47,664 nucleotides of DNA, taken from contig JADGJT010000164.1 in assembly GCA_027604005.1 (NCBI GenBank), positions 651-48,314 of the forward strand. Direction: 5' to 3'. Positions 11,886 through 23,100 of the stretch are shown piece by piece (within the stretch, counting starts at the first letter, position 1; each line of letters opens with the position of its first letter). The notes beneath the pieces were generated by a model. The model was given only the letters and a program-made list of their open reading frames with translations, made no database searches and was not told the DNA's origin. This DNA comes from Dinochytrium kinnereticum. Lineage: Eukaryota; Chytridiomycota; Chytridiomycetes; Chytridiales; Chytridiaceae. The position numbers and the translations under genes are program-made.

Positions 11886-13001
11886 TTCTGCTTGAGGAAC
11901 ACTTGTTGTGAATTCGCAGCTCGGTTATGCTTGTTTGTTGCGTGAATTTATTTTTTTTCTTTCTACAGATCTTGCTGTATGGTTGCATGCTGGCTCATGC
12001 AAGAGAGAATAATAATAAATAATAATATGAAAGGGGAAAGAAGACGGATGTGAGTAAAAGATTATTATGTACATATCATTATTTTTATTGTTCATTTGGA
12101 CATTCATACTTTTATAATAAAAATAAGAAATGTGTTTATAACAATAATGAATAAAGAATAATAATAGTATAAAAACAATCCATAGGAATAATAATATATA
12201 TATATTATATTGCTATTGCGAGCGCAGGGTAATAAGTTCCATCTTCCTTTTCAGCCGAGCATCACGCAACAACAACAACAACAACAATTAATAAGAATAA
12301 AAAAATTTAATTTTTAATTTAAATATGAATAATAATAATAAACTAATAAATAATAATTTAATAATAATATGCCGAAACACTCACGGAACAAACAACAACG
12401 TTGTTGCTGTTGCAAGGGGTATCTGCCCTCCTTCGGGATTATTTATTTATTTATTAATTATTTTAAGTGGTTGAGGGCAACCAACCCTAACAGCAGCAGC
12501 AGCAGCAGGAGGCAAGTTGGATGGATGGATGGATGGATGGATGGATCATGATGAATATGATGAATATGTTGAATATGATGATGATGATGATGGATGGATG
12601 TGAGAGCAGCAAGGGGACGAACCTTCGCGTTTTACTCTTATTACTGAGAATAATAATAATAGTAATAATAGTAATGAATGTCTCTTTCTCTGTCCCTTTC
12701 TTTTCTTTTCTTTCTCCCAATAATAATAAATAAATAAATAAATAAATAAATATAATAATTAAAATATTAAAATAATACAATTATATTAATTTAATTTAAT
12801 TTAATTAATTCACGCTTCCGTTGTGCCCTCGGTGTGTTGTGTGTGCGAGTGAGTGTTATCCCCTCCCTTCCTCCCTGCGCTTTGCTTTTGACTGGTGGTG
12901 ATAATGATGATGATGATTATTATTATTATTGTTCCTCGCCTCTTGCCCTCCTGAGCCAACACCAACCCAACTCCTGTGCGTGCTCACTGCTGACCCCCCC
13001 G
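11886..13001. other. AT-rich, microsatellite-rich intergenic region upstream of GDH
   Basis: About 1.1 kb of AT-rich sequence built from AAT/ATT trinucleotides, AAAT tetranucleotides (about 12727-12750), TTTAATTTAATT and (ATG)n/(GAT)n stretches. Open frames here are translations of repeats. It forms the 3' flank of the membrane protein gene and the distal promoter of glutamate dehydrogenase. No gene seen. Confidence 0.75.
12491..12546. repeat. CAG and GGAT microsatellites
   Basis: Six CAG units (12491-12508) are followed by seven GGAT units (12519-12546). Both are perfect. They lie in the intergenic repeat field and are not in a supported gene. Confidence 0.9.
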
Positions 13002-13009
13002 TATAAATA
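13002..13009 (+). promoter_or_regulatory. TATA box of the glutamate dehydrogenase promoter
   Basis: TATAAATA lies about 250 bp upstream of the first in-frame ATG at 13260. It is followed by a strongly pyrimidine-rich stretch (about 13012-13170), a pattern common just upstream of transcription starts in highly expressed fungal genes. Function is inferred from sequence and position. Confidence 0.55.
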
Positions 13010-13259
13010 CGCTCTCCTCCCCTCAACCCCCCCCCCCCCCTTCCAACCTCTCCCTCTCTCTCTCTTGCACAACAACACACTCTCTCCGCGTTCTTCTCTC
13101 TCCCGCGCCCGCACCCCGCACCACCCGCGATCCCCGTCCGCCCTGTTCTACCCCTTCCTCTCCCTGCACCCTTCCCCTTGACTTGCTTTGGGGCTGATCA
13201 TCTCGCCTCCCCCCGCCCAATCCGACAATTCATCCTGTTTTCTAACCAAAAACCCTCCC

Positions 13260-16200
13260 ATGCTCGCCTCAACAACGACACCACCCGCAACCGCCACACC
13301 GCTAGCACCCCCCACAACCAGCTTAAAGAAGAGGCCGTCCGCTTCAGAGATCATCATGTCGCTCACCGTTCCGGGTGCTCCCAAGGCCGCCCGTGTCGAC
13401 GGCTACACGGACAATGTCTTTGCCGGCAAGGCCGAGCAGATGGAGAAGGTTGCTGCTTACATCGACGAGAAGGGCTTTGTTCCCAAGGAGCTCGTTAACA
13501 ACGAGGTTTCTTGGTTCTATGGGTGAGACCTTCACGCGCTTCTGTTCTTTCTTTACCTTGTTCTATCACCCGCTGGCCTTATATTAATTCGCTCTTCTTT
13601 TTGCCCTTTCTCGCCCTCAGTCACCTCGGCATTGACGACATGTACTTTCAGGTGGAGAACGTGGACACCATTGCCGCGCACATCATGGCCCTGTACGGAG
13701 CAAAGATCTTTGCCTACATCAAGAACGAGAACAGCCTCGAGATCAACCTGGAGCGTGAGACTGACGAAGGTGCGGTCTACATCCACACCTCTAAACCTGG
13801 TATTTCTGCTTTGACCGGTCCACAGCACGAGAGACGGTGAGCAATCTCCCTTTTTTTTTTTTTTTTTTTTGAGCCGTTTTTTTTCGTCGCATCTGACCCA
13901 TCCTAACCCCAACCCCAACCGCCCCCAACCCCCAACCCCCTCTGTTTTTTCGCCTTCGTCGTCCCTTAGAATCGATGCAAAGTACTTGGACAACAGCGAC
14001 ACGTCCTCTGCCTACCGTCTCGAGAGTTACCGGTCCTACGGCACCGTCTCCTCGTCGCTCTCCACCCAGCTGCGATGCTACTTTATCCGCAAGTGCAACT
14101 TTGTGAAGCCAAACCCGACCAAGGAGGAGGAGACCAACATGCAACTCATCTCTGACCAAAACTTTTTGGAGAAGGCTACCGAGAACACTCTTGAGATCTA
14201 CCAAAGCGTTATCAAGCAGGTGCTCGTCAGGACCGGTCTTGTCATTGAGAACTTTGATGTTCCCAATTCTCGTGAGAAGCGATTGGTCATTGGATTCAAG
14301 CACAAGACCACTCAGTCCTTCTTCTCTGCCTTGTCAGATCTTTACCACTTTTACGAGCTCTACTCGACCAGGAAATACGTTGAACAGTTCTCCAACGGTG
14401 TCACCGTCATTTGCCTTTACCTTAACCAGCTCCCCAACTCCAAGGCTCCCCCCATTGAGCACTCCATCTACCAGGTCATCAAGGAAGCCAGTTTGATCTA
14501 CTGCCTCCCGACAACGCCTCTCCAATCCTTCTTCCAGACCGGCAAGTTATCGGTCCAGGAGGCCATCTACGGTTACGTCGGATGGATCTTTTGCCAGCAC
14601 TTTTTGAACCGGTTGGGCAATGAGTACTCGGCGCTGTTGACCATTTTGGACCCCGACAATGCCAATCATGGGGAGGTGTTGGCCAAGATCAAGAAGAGGT
14701 TGAGGTCCGACACGTTTACTAGGGAGTACATCTTGGATATCATCAAGTTGTACCCTGATTTGATCAAGCTTTGCTACATCAACTTTGCGATGGTGCATTA
14801 CATTAATCCGGCGCAGAATGATTTGGCGCCTTCCTTGTCTTATCAGAGGCTTCAGACCACCCCCATTATGTCGGACGAGGAGTTGCTGGAGAAGATTAGG
14901 AAGACGGTGTCGAACCACCATGAGTACATGGTACGTATACATATTCCCGTTTTTTTCTTCTTTCCTCCTTTCCTCTTGTAATTTGTCCCACGACCTTTTC
15001 CTCAATATTTTAAACCATCCGCCCCTCCCCCCTCCCCCTTTTTTTGCTATTAAATGGCGCCTCCCACCCATAACTTATCGATTCCCCGCCCCTCCCACAG
15101 ATCTTCGAATCCTATATGACCTTCAACCGTCACGTCCTCAAAACAAACTTTTACCAACCAACCAAAGTAGCCCTCTCCTTCCGCATGGACCCGGCCTTCC
15201 TTCCCACCGTAGAGTACCCTCAACCCCTCTACGGCATGTTTTTGGTCATCGGAAGTGAGTTCAGGGGCTTCCATTTGAGGTTCAGGGATATTGCTCGAGG
15301 TGGTATCCGTATTGTGAGATCGAGGAACAAGGAGGCTTATTCGATCAATTTGAGGAGTTTGTTCGATGAGAATTATGGGTTGGCTAATACTCAGCAGAGG
15401 AAGAATAAGGTTGGTTGGAGGGCGTTTTTTCCCATCCTTTTCTTTTTTTTGCCCCCAGTGCGCTTTGGCCGATTGTCGTTTCCTTTAAAATCATTGTCGC
15501 TCGTTATTTATTTTTTTTCCGCCACCATTTTCCTTTCTTTCTTTCTTTCTTTCTTTTTTTTGTTGTAGGATATTCCTGAAGGCGGATCGAAAGGTACGAT
15601 CCTTCTCGACATTTCTCAACAAGAGAAACCCAAGGTTGCCTTTGAGAAATACGTTGACGCCATGCTGGACCTTTTGATCACGGGAGAGTCTCCTGGAATC
15701 AAGGAGAAGATTGTTGATTTGAATGGACGACCTGAGATTCTGTTCTTTGGACCTGATGAGGGGACCGCGGATTATATGGATTGGGCGTCGCAGCATGCCA
15801 GGAGGAGGTTTGCCTTTTTTTTTTTCTTCTTCTTTCGTGGATGTATTTGCGTGTTTTGTTTTTTTGATGTTTGGCGGTAGTGGCTGTGTTTCTTCTTCTT
15901 TCTCAACACTTTTCTTTATCTCTTTACTGTGTTGTGGGTGAGGAGCGTGCGTCTGGAATGCTGATGCTTTACTCTTTTCCCTTTATGATTTTTTTTTCCT
16001 CTCAGGGGAGCTTCGTTCTGGAAGGCCTTTACGACTGGAAAGAGCCAGTCGCTTGGTGGCATCCCCCACGATCTCTTTGGCATGACCACACGGTCCGTCC
16101 ACCAGTACGTTCTCGGTGTCTACAGGAAGCTTGGCATCAAGGTTTGCATCCGTGATTTCCCCCGGCCCCCTCTCCCTGAACACCAATCAATACTGAACTA

Positions 16201-17434
16201 ACGGTGAATCTTTACGTAGGAGGAGAACTGCACCAAGTTCCAAACTGGTGGCCCGGATGGTGACCTTGGGTCGAATGAGATTAAGATCTCTAAAGACAAG
16301 ACTATTGGTATTGTGGATGGGTCGGGTGTGCTTTATGACCCTGAGGGGATTAATAGGGAGGAGTTGCTGAGACTTGCTACTCAGAGGTTGATGGTGAATA
16401 GCTTTAATGCTGCAAAGTTGGGGAAGAATGGGTTTAGGGTTCTTATTGAGGATAATAATGTGAAGTTGCCTGGTGAGATTATCTTTTTTTCGTTTTTTCG
16501 TTTTTTTTTTTTGGAATGGTTACGGGTTTTTTGTTTTTTGTTTTTTGGTTTTTTTTTTGTCGCGAAGAAGAGGCTGCTGTCTTTTTGTTTTGTTTTATTT
16601 TGCTTTTGTTTTTTTTTTGTTTTTTTTTGCAACGTGGTGTTCTTGCGTTTAACCCACCTCATCTTGATAGATGGAACCATTGTCGACAGTGGGTTGAAGT
16701 TCCGTAACGAGTTTCACCTTGACCCTCTCTCCTCCTCCGACGTCTTTGTCCCCTGCGGAGGCCGACCTGAAGCCGTCGACCTCACCAACGTCCACACCCT
16801 GTTCCACGCCGACGGCACCCCTCGATTCAAGTACATTATCGAAGGCGCCAACCTCTTCTTTACCCAAGAAGCGCGCATCAAGCTTGAGAAAGCAGGTGTG
16901 ATAATCTTTAAAGACGCCTCGGCAAACAAAGGAGGCGTGACGTCCTCCTCGCTTGAGGTTTTGGCAGCTCTGTCGTTCAACGATGAGGAGTTTTATGAGC
17001 ACATGCAGGTTCATGGTGAAGTTGTGCCGGCGTTTTATCAGGAGTACGCCAAGACTGCTCAGGCTATTATTGAGAGGAATGCTGAGCTTGAGTTTGAGTG
17101 TCTTTGGAGGGAGGGAATTCGAACGGGTCGCAGTCGATCTGTTTTGTCTGATCAGTTGTCGTTGGGGATCGTTAAGCTTAATGAGGAGTTGCAGAACACG
17201 ACTCTGTGGGATAACATTCCTTTGAGGAAGTTGGTGTTGAAGGAGGCGTTCCCGAAATTGTTGTTGGATAAGTTGGGGTTGGAGACTTTGTTGAAGAGGA
17301 TTCCGGAGCCTTATGTTAAGGCTATCTTTGGGTCTTACCTTGCTTCGAGGTTTATTTATAAGTACGGGACGGAGCCTTCGCAGTTCTCGTTCTTTGAGTT
17401 CTTATCGCCTTACTTCGCCAAGATTGGGCAGTAG
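13260..17434 (+). CDS. GDH2: NAD-specific glutamate dehydrogenase, large fungal type
   Basis: Eight exons (13260-13522, 13621-13836, 13970-14930, 15101-15409, 15569-15807, 16006-16141, 16220-16472, 16671-17434) give 1046 residues, a normal length for the ~115 kDa fungal class. The enzyme oxidatively deaminates glutamate to 2-oxoglutarate and ammonium with NAD. Diagnostic segments are FRDIARGGIRIVRSRNKEAY, the lysine-containing PEGGSKGTILLD, FFGPDEGTADYMDWA, and the nucleotide-binding part with VFVPCGGRPEAVDLTNV and FKYIIEGANLFFTQEAR. All match Gdh2p-type enzymes. The start is uncertain: the ATG at 13260 adds a Thr/Pro-rich, basic 32-residue leader, and the ATG at 13356 (MSLTVPGAPKAARVDG) gives 1014 residues. 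The leader could be a mitochondrial presequence, but that is a guess. Introns carry long T runs; intron 2 has a CCCCAA-type array. Confidence 0.97.
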
Positions 17435-18266
17435 AGGTGGTTAAATGCTCCTTAGTTCTTTTTCCTTTTTTTTTTTCTTTTTTGAGATTTGCGGTTAGAG
17501 TCGCAAGATTTGGTTTTTATACTGTCTTCCTTCTTTTTTTTTTTTCTTTTTCCTGCTCTTCAATCCTAGAGAGGGGGTGTTGAGAGGTTGTTCTTTTTCC
17601 TTCTTGTTTCTTTCTTTTTTTTTTCTTCTTTTTTTCCTTTTTGTTCTTGTTTAAACACCCCATATTCAGAAAAACAATCACCTACTATATTCTTTTTTTT
17701 TGTGATATGTCCCTCTTGTTTTATGTGCTTTTTTGTGACGAGAGAAAAAAAAAATACAATGATAGGAAGTCTATAATTATACATCCTCAGTATTATCCTC
17801 TTTTTGCTTCATTTAATTGTAACCTGAAAGACGTCTATTGGCAGTTACAAGGTAGTTGTTGTGGGGATATTGGCCATCGTCATCTGCTAATCAGGAGTTG
17901 ATGTTTTCAGTAGGACAAATCGAAAAGGTCATTTCAGCATAATTTTCGTTGCTCTGTGTGTGAATGCGGTGGGGGTTTAGAAGCTATGTTTGTTATATGC
18001 CTGCCTGCTTGATGTTTTGTGATGACTTTGCAGCCCATCCACCCCCCCAATTACAGGAAAAATGTAAACTTGTGGACAAAAACCATCGACCTCAACTTGA
18101 ACGACAACACCAACACAACCTCCTCAAGAGAAGAGAGAGAAAGAGATGAAAAAAAAAAAAGAAGCAAACATGGCTGGGAAAGGGGGGTATAAAATCCTTC
18201 TATAATCTTTCCATCTTTTGCTCTTGGTGAAGAACTTCCCAATATCATCATCCCTCCATCTCCTCC
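17435..18266. other. Intergenic region between convergent genes
   Basis: About 830 bp between the stops of GDH2 (plus) and BET1 (minus). It is very T-rich at 17455-17760, with several runs of 8-12 T, then mixed. No gene is supported. The T-rich part is the 3' flank of GDH2. Confidence 0.65.
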
Positions 18267-18891
18267 TCATCTTTTGAGGAAGAAGACGAGGTACAAGAAC
18301 ACCACGACAACAAAGAGAATCATATACCACATCCACCTCCCATTCTGCCCTTTAGCCATCTTTGTGAACCTCTTCATCGCGGATCCCAGAAGCCCTCCAG
18401 TTTTATGAAAATCGTCCTCCTGCAATCATGTTAGAACGAAACACACATGAAAGTGGATGAATAGAAGCATAAAGTCAAAGGAGTGATTGTACCATATCTC
18501 CTAGCATGCGATTCTGCGCCGTCACTTCCTCGCCAATTTGCAATGACACCTTTGGGAAGGTTGGTTGAGAAAAACAAGTTTTTATGTATGATCCTGGCTT
18601 ACCTCTTTTAAGAGACTCATCTTTTGTGACAGGACGTCTACTTGATCTAGGTTTTCTTGTTCAAGGGCATATTGGCTGAACCCTGAGCCTCCGCCTCCTG
18701 ATGCATTGAGTCTTTTTGTTTTGGAGAGCGTCAGACGTTGTGTTTGAGTTGCTTGTTAATTTGGTTTTTTTTTTTTTTTGGGGATAAGAAGGGGTTCGAT
18801 AATCCCACTTTCGAGCCTTCACGCAGAAAGTAGAGGCAGGGGATCTTATTAGAGCTTACCTTGAGGCGCCGCGGTTCCGGTTCGAGGCCAT
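18267..18891 (-). CDS. BET1: Bet1-like Qc-SNARE of ER-Golgi transport
   Basis: Four small exons (18891-18860, 18711-18603, 18549-18493, 18419-18267) join to 116 residues. The protein has a Gly/Ser-rich start and a Qc-SNARE helix running from EQENLDQVDVLSQKMSLLKE into EEVTAQNRMLGDMEDDF, with the zero-layer glutamine in TAQNRML. The Bet1-typical HKTGGLLGSAMKRFTKMA comes next, and then a C-terminal membrane anchor (MWYMILFVVVVFLYLVFFL). Human and yeast Bet1 are about this size and share the T-GGLL-K--KMA pattern. It acts in fusion of COPII vesicles in ER-Golgi traffic. Sft1 is a relative, but the segment after the SNARE motif fits Bet1 better. It is divergent with the Apq12-like gene, 146 bp away. 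Confidence 0.9.
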
Positions 18892-19037
18892 CGAGATCAG
18901 TGGGTTCACAGGTGGAGGTTGGGATTTCTCTGAAGGTTGCACTGGCCACCTGTCGTTTTTTCAAAAAGGTTTCGGGCCAACAGTTCAAGAACGACGGACA
19001 CACACACCACCCATCTCAGCATCCTAAAAGCACAACC
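18892..19037. promoter_or_regulatory. Divergent promoter of BET1 and the Apq12-like gene
   Basis: Just 146 bp separate the two start codons, so both genes must share this space for 5' UTR and promoter. No TATA box is seen. Confidence 0.5.
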
Positions 19038-19361
19038 ATGTCGACAATCACCCTCAAGGACTTGACCTGGCTGAATGAAACCTACACCCAATTCCTCACC
19101 CTTCTCCGCACGACCCTTCCCGCCAACGTCCCTGCTCACCTCTCCACCGCCATTCGAAGCCTCGACATTCAGACTCTGCTCATCTTGGGGTTCCTGTCGT
19201 ACCTTTTGATCTGGCTTATTTTGGCTTTTGTGAAGACGCTGGTCCGGAGTTTTGTTTGGGCTGTGAAAGTTGCTGTTTATTTGGGGGTTGTTGTTGCTGT
19301 TTTGGCGGTGGCGGTTCAAGTTAGTCCTGGGATTGGGGGGAAGTTGATGAAAGGGTGGTGA
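19038..19361 (+). CDS. Small two-span membrane protein, Apq12-like
   Basis: An intronless 107-residue protein starting MSTITLKDLTWLNETYTQF. After a soluble first half it has two hydrophobic segments, LLILGFLSYLLIWLILAF and VAVYLGVVVAVLAVAV, separated by VKTLVRSFVWAVK. It ends with SPGIGGKLMKGW. Size, two close spans and the position of the charged, aromatic linker resemble the Apq12 family (nuclear envelope/ER proteins needed for nuclear pore biogenesis and membrane fluidity). The match is by general pattern only, so another small ER membrane protein remains possible. The ATG at 19038 is preferred because the upstream open frame runs into the BET1 promoter. Confidence 0.5.
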   Translation: MSTITLKDLTWLNETYTQFLTLLRTTLPANVPAHLSTAIRSLDIQTLLILGFLSYLLIWLILAFVKTLVRSFVWAVKVAVYLGVVVAVLAVAVQVSPGIGGKLMKGW

Positions 19362-20105
19362 GGAGGGGGCTGGTGGCAACTTGGTGATCTTGGGTTGTGG
19401 ATGTATTTATAGATGAGGAGGTTGTGGATCGTTGAGACGGTGACAGCAATAGAAACGCGATGGTTTCGATCATTTATTTATTCCAATAATGGTTCTTTTG
19501 CATTTGATGTCGTCCTGGACGAGAACACCCGCGGCTTTCCACTCACTCATGTGTCATGATTTGTTGGAATGGACAAAGATAATGGACTGCTGAAGAAAAG
19601 AGATGAAGGACAACGCGAATGAATACTTTGGACGGCGCTATTTCAAGGAAAGGCGATCGGACATGTGGTTGGCATGGGGGTTTTTTCGGAAAGCAACGAA
19701 CGACCAAACAAAATCTGGAAAACGATCAAGAAACAGACAGACTTTCCTCCGACCGAAACAAAGCAGCCACAACTGATACATAAGTCCACTGGGCTTTCAA
19801 CAAAGGAAAGTCATATCACCCTGAACTGCATTTTGCACCCCTCGTACCGCAGTGACGACCGGGAGGCATTATTCGCGCACGTTGGTGACCGCATCACAGG
19901 ATAATTCGCGTCATAAAGAAAGAGTCTCCGACAGGCCCACACCGTCCTTCCACACATACGGCAGTGCTGTCTCGATCTCAGTGCACCATCGCGTTTGAGG
20001 CCAAGTTCTGAAAGTCCACCAAAAAAAAAGGGCAACTTGAACAAAATCTTGGACAAAGCGGGGTCACATTGATAGACGACGCCGCCTTAAAGCAACCAGC
20101 AGCAC
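19362..20105. other. Intergenic region, promoter of the DIS3L2/SSD1-type gene
   Basis: About 740 bp between two plus-strand genes. Short open frames on either strand show no motifs. It should hold the 3' end of the Apq12-like transcript and the promoter and 5' UTR of the RNase gene. An in-frame TAA at 20088-20090 limits the RNase start to 20106 or later. Confidence 0.6.
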
Positions 20106-23100
20106 ATGCACATGCAGAAGAGAGGAGGGTACCTTGGCTCGCGTGGCGGACATACGCAGGATTGGAGGCAGAGTCCCAAGGATGGGCAGCGCCGACAGGA
20201 AGCTTCGGCCGCGCCTAAAGAAAGTAATCAGGGTGATGACGATGAGCAGGCTTATGACTTCAGCGATATGATGGTGTCCATACAGGATGCTGGTAGCAGT
20301 GGTTCGCACTCACCATCATTTCATCAACGAGGGGGTCGGCACCGCGGTGCGCACACCGCATGGGTGTCGGACAACAGGTCGCAGAAGCAGAATACGGGTG
20401 GTCATGGTGTCGCGAATCGCCCAGCGTCATCTTCTTCCTCCACTTTCAACCATCCACCCAAACCTCAGATTCCTCAGAACTATGAATTTGCGCAGCCAAC
20501 CAACTCTTGGAAGGTTTACTCGGCTGCGTCCGATGGGGTGGAGGAGACTTCCACTCTGTCAGCCACAGAACGATTCATTAGCGTCATATCATCCTCAAGC
20601 TCCTCTGAACCCCAGCAGTCGCATGCATTCGGATACGCATCGAGTTCCCACACTTACAACGGTTATGACGGGAGGTACGCTCAGCGGGCCTACGCAACGG
20701 ATCAGTACGCACCTCAGCAGAATTCTTTTAATGGGAAGAAACCCATCAAAGAATTCGTACCTGCCTCGTCAGCAGCCTCACCATCACCCTCGGTGTCCGC
20801 TCAAAACGAGAAGCAGCCAAGTGATCAAAATCGATCCAAGAAGCCACAAGGCAACCAGAGACGTGGTTCCACCAACGAGTCTCACCCGACCAGCAATCAA
20901 GCTCATAAAGTAGAGGTCACGGAAGCCAAAGAAGGTGGGAAGCCTCGTCAGCAAGCTTCTCGTGAATCACCAACCGCCGGAACTCCGCAGCAGCTACAAA
21001 AACACGAGTCTCAGAAAGGCGGGCAGAAGCAGGGTAAAGGTGGTAAGCAACCCACTGCCCCCGTACCTTCACGTCAAGCTCTGGATGTCGGCAGCACCTC
21101 ATCGCCGCCACCAACTCAACCACCAGCAGCAGCTCAGACGCCAAAAAAACAGCAGAATCGACCTCCTCAGGAGACCCCCAAGTCCTCCAAAAGGGGTGGA
21201 GGCGCCAAGGGCGGTGGGGAGAAACTGCGAGCACCAGAAACCCCTAAGCCTTTAATCGCCTCTAAAGATGCATCTGCTTCTGCTCAAGTGCCTTCTGCGC
21301 CGGCACCTGTGAATACTTCCAAGGTTACTGAGACCCCTAAGAAGAATGGGGGGGGTGATGCGGGGGGCAGAAGGGACAGCTATGGTGGCGTTCGGAATGG
21401 ACTTGGTGGTGGGTTGAATAATAGAAGCCAGCAAAGGGAGGGGGTAACGCCGGGGAAAGGAAGTGCGTCGAAACCGGTTTGGGAGGGTAGTCCTAGGACG
21501 GGGGATAATGGAAATAGAAGGCAGTCGATTGTATCTTCACGGCAAAAGGTCTTTGAGGAGTAAGTTTTTTTATGTACATATACGATTTCTCTTTTCCCAA
21601 TAATTAACGTGTTTTTTAATATATTTACCTCAGTTACCTGTCCCGCCCCGAAGTCGAGGAAGGTCTCAAGAATCAGACCCTCTATGAAGCCATTATCCGC
21701 ATAAACAAACGTGACCCTAACGATGCCTACGTTACCGTAGAAGGCATGGCTGAGGATGTGTATATCTCCGGGAAGGCTGCCAGGAATAGGGCTTTTGACG
21801 GCGATTTGGTTGTTATTAAGATTTTGGAAGGAGAGGAAAGAAAGATGGCTATGGATAAGGGTGATAACAAGAAGGCTGCTCGTCAGCGAGAGGATATGGA
21901 GAAGCTGAAGAAATGTGCTGCTGAGATTGATAGTGAGGTTGTAGAAGAGAGGGAGATTTGGGGTGTTGTTGACGTGGATGGTATGCTTTTTTATTTTTTT
22001 TTTATTGTTTCTTTTCGTTCTTTTCCTCGCCTTCCTGCTAGATTTCCTTTATTATTCTCGACGTTTCGTGAACACTATCTTTTGTCTAATAATTGCCATC
22101 CATTGTTTTTTGTTTTATATTTTATTTTACGAAGGCCTCATTCCTACCGTGTATGGAAAGGTGGTTTTCATCTCGGAGGAACGCGCAAATCAAACTTTTG
22201 TTGGGACCCTAACGGTCGAATCACCCCTCAACCGCTCAGGACCTAAGCAGTCCAAATCAGAAGATCCAAAAACCGACGTCGCAGTCAACGCTTCCATCAA
22301 CATTATATGGTTCAAGCCGGTAAGCTTACCCCCCCTCCTCTCTTTTTACAAATAGTCTGAATTCTACCGCCTCACCCATGCAGTCTGATCGACGAGTCCC
22401 ATTCTTTGTCATACCTGTTGAGAATGCTCCCCATGAGTTTTTGAAGGAGCCGTTGAAGCACGCGAATTATCTGTGGACGGCTACAGTTAAAAAGTGGCCT
22501 TCGAACTGCCTGTTTCCGTATGGTTCTGTTCACGGGTGTTTGGGAATGATGGGAGAGCTTGCGAGTGAGACTCAGGCGCTGCTGCTGGAGCATGGGATTT
22601 ATTGGGACGAGTTCTCTGAGGCTGTTCTAGCTTGTCTGCCTGCAACGGTTGGTTGGTTTTGCTTCATTTCTCTTTTCTTTTCTCTTCTTGTTTTTTGTTA
22701 ACTTGCTCCTCTGGGTTTTTTTTTCAATAATAGCCCTGGCAGATCCCTGCTACGGAGGTTGAGAGGCGCAGAGACTTTAGGAACACGAGGATATTCTCCG
22801 TTGATCCTGCGACCGCTAGGGATTTGGATGATGCCTTATCCGTTAGTGACCTGGGTGACGGGACTTACCAAGTTGGCGTCCACATTGCCGACGTCTCCCA
22901 CTTTGTTGAAATTGGGTCAGCACTCGATGAGGAAGCTTTCCTCCGTGCCACTACCGTGTATTTGGTTCAAAAGGTTGTTGTTTTTCCCGTGTTGCCGTAG
23001 TGGTTTCGTTATGCTAATGGGTTTGGGTGTGAAATAATAGGCCATTCCTATGCTTCCTCGTCTTCTCTGCGAGGAGCTTTGCAGTTTAAATCCCGGCGTG

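Noticed and set aside
11990..12780. Possible CRISPR-like or satellite array
   Set aside because: The repeats are simple microsatellites without unique spacers, and the genome is eukaryotic.
12369..13220. Several short open frames with Met, Asp or Asn repeats
   Set aside because: They are translations of microsatellites or of the pyrimidine-rich GDH2 leader.
13340..13640. GDH2 read as the smaller NADP-type glutamate dehydrogenase
   Set aside because: The joined product exceeds 1000 residues with the PEGGSKG and GGRPEAVDL motifs of the large NAD-dependent class; the NADP type is about 450 residues.
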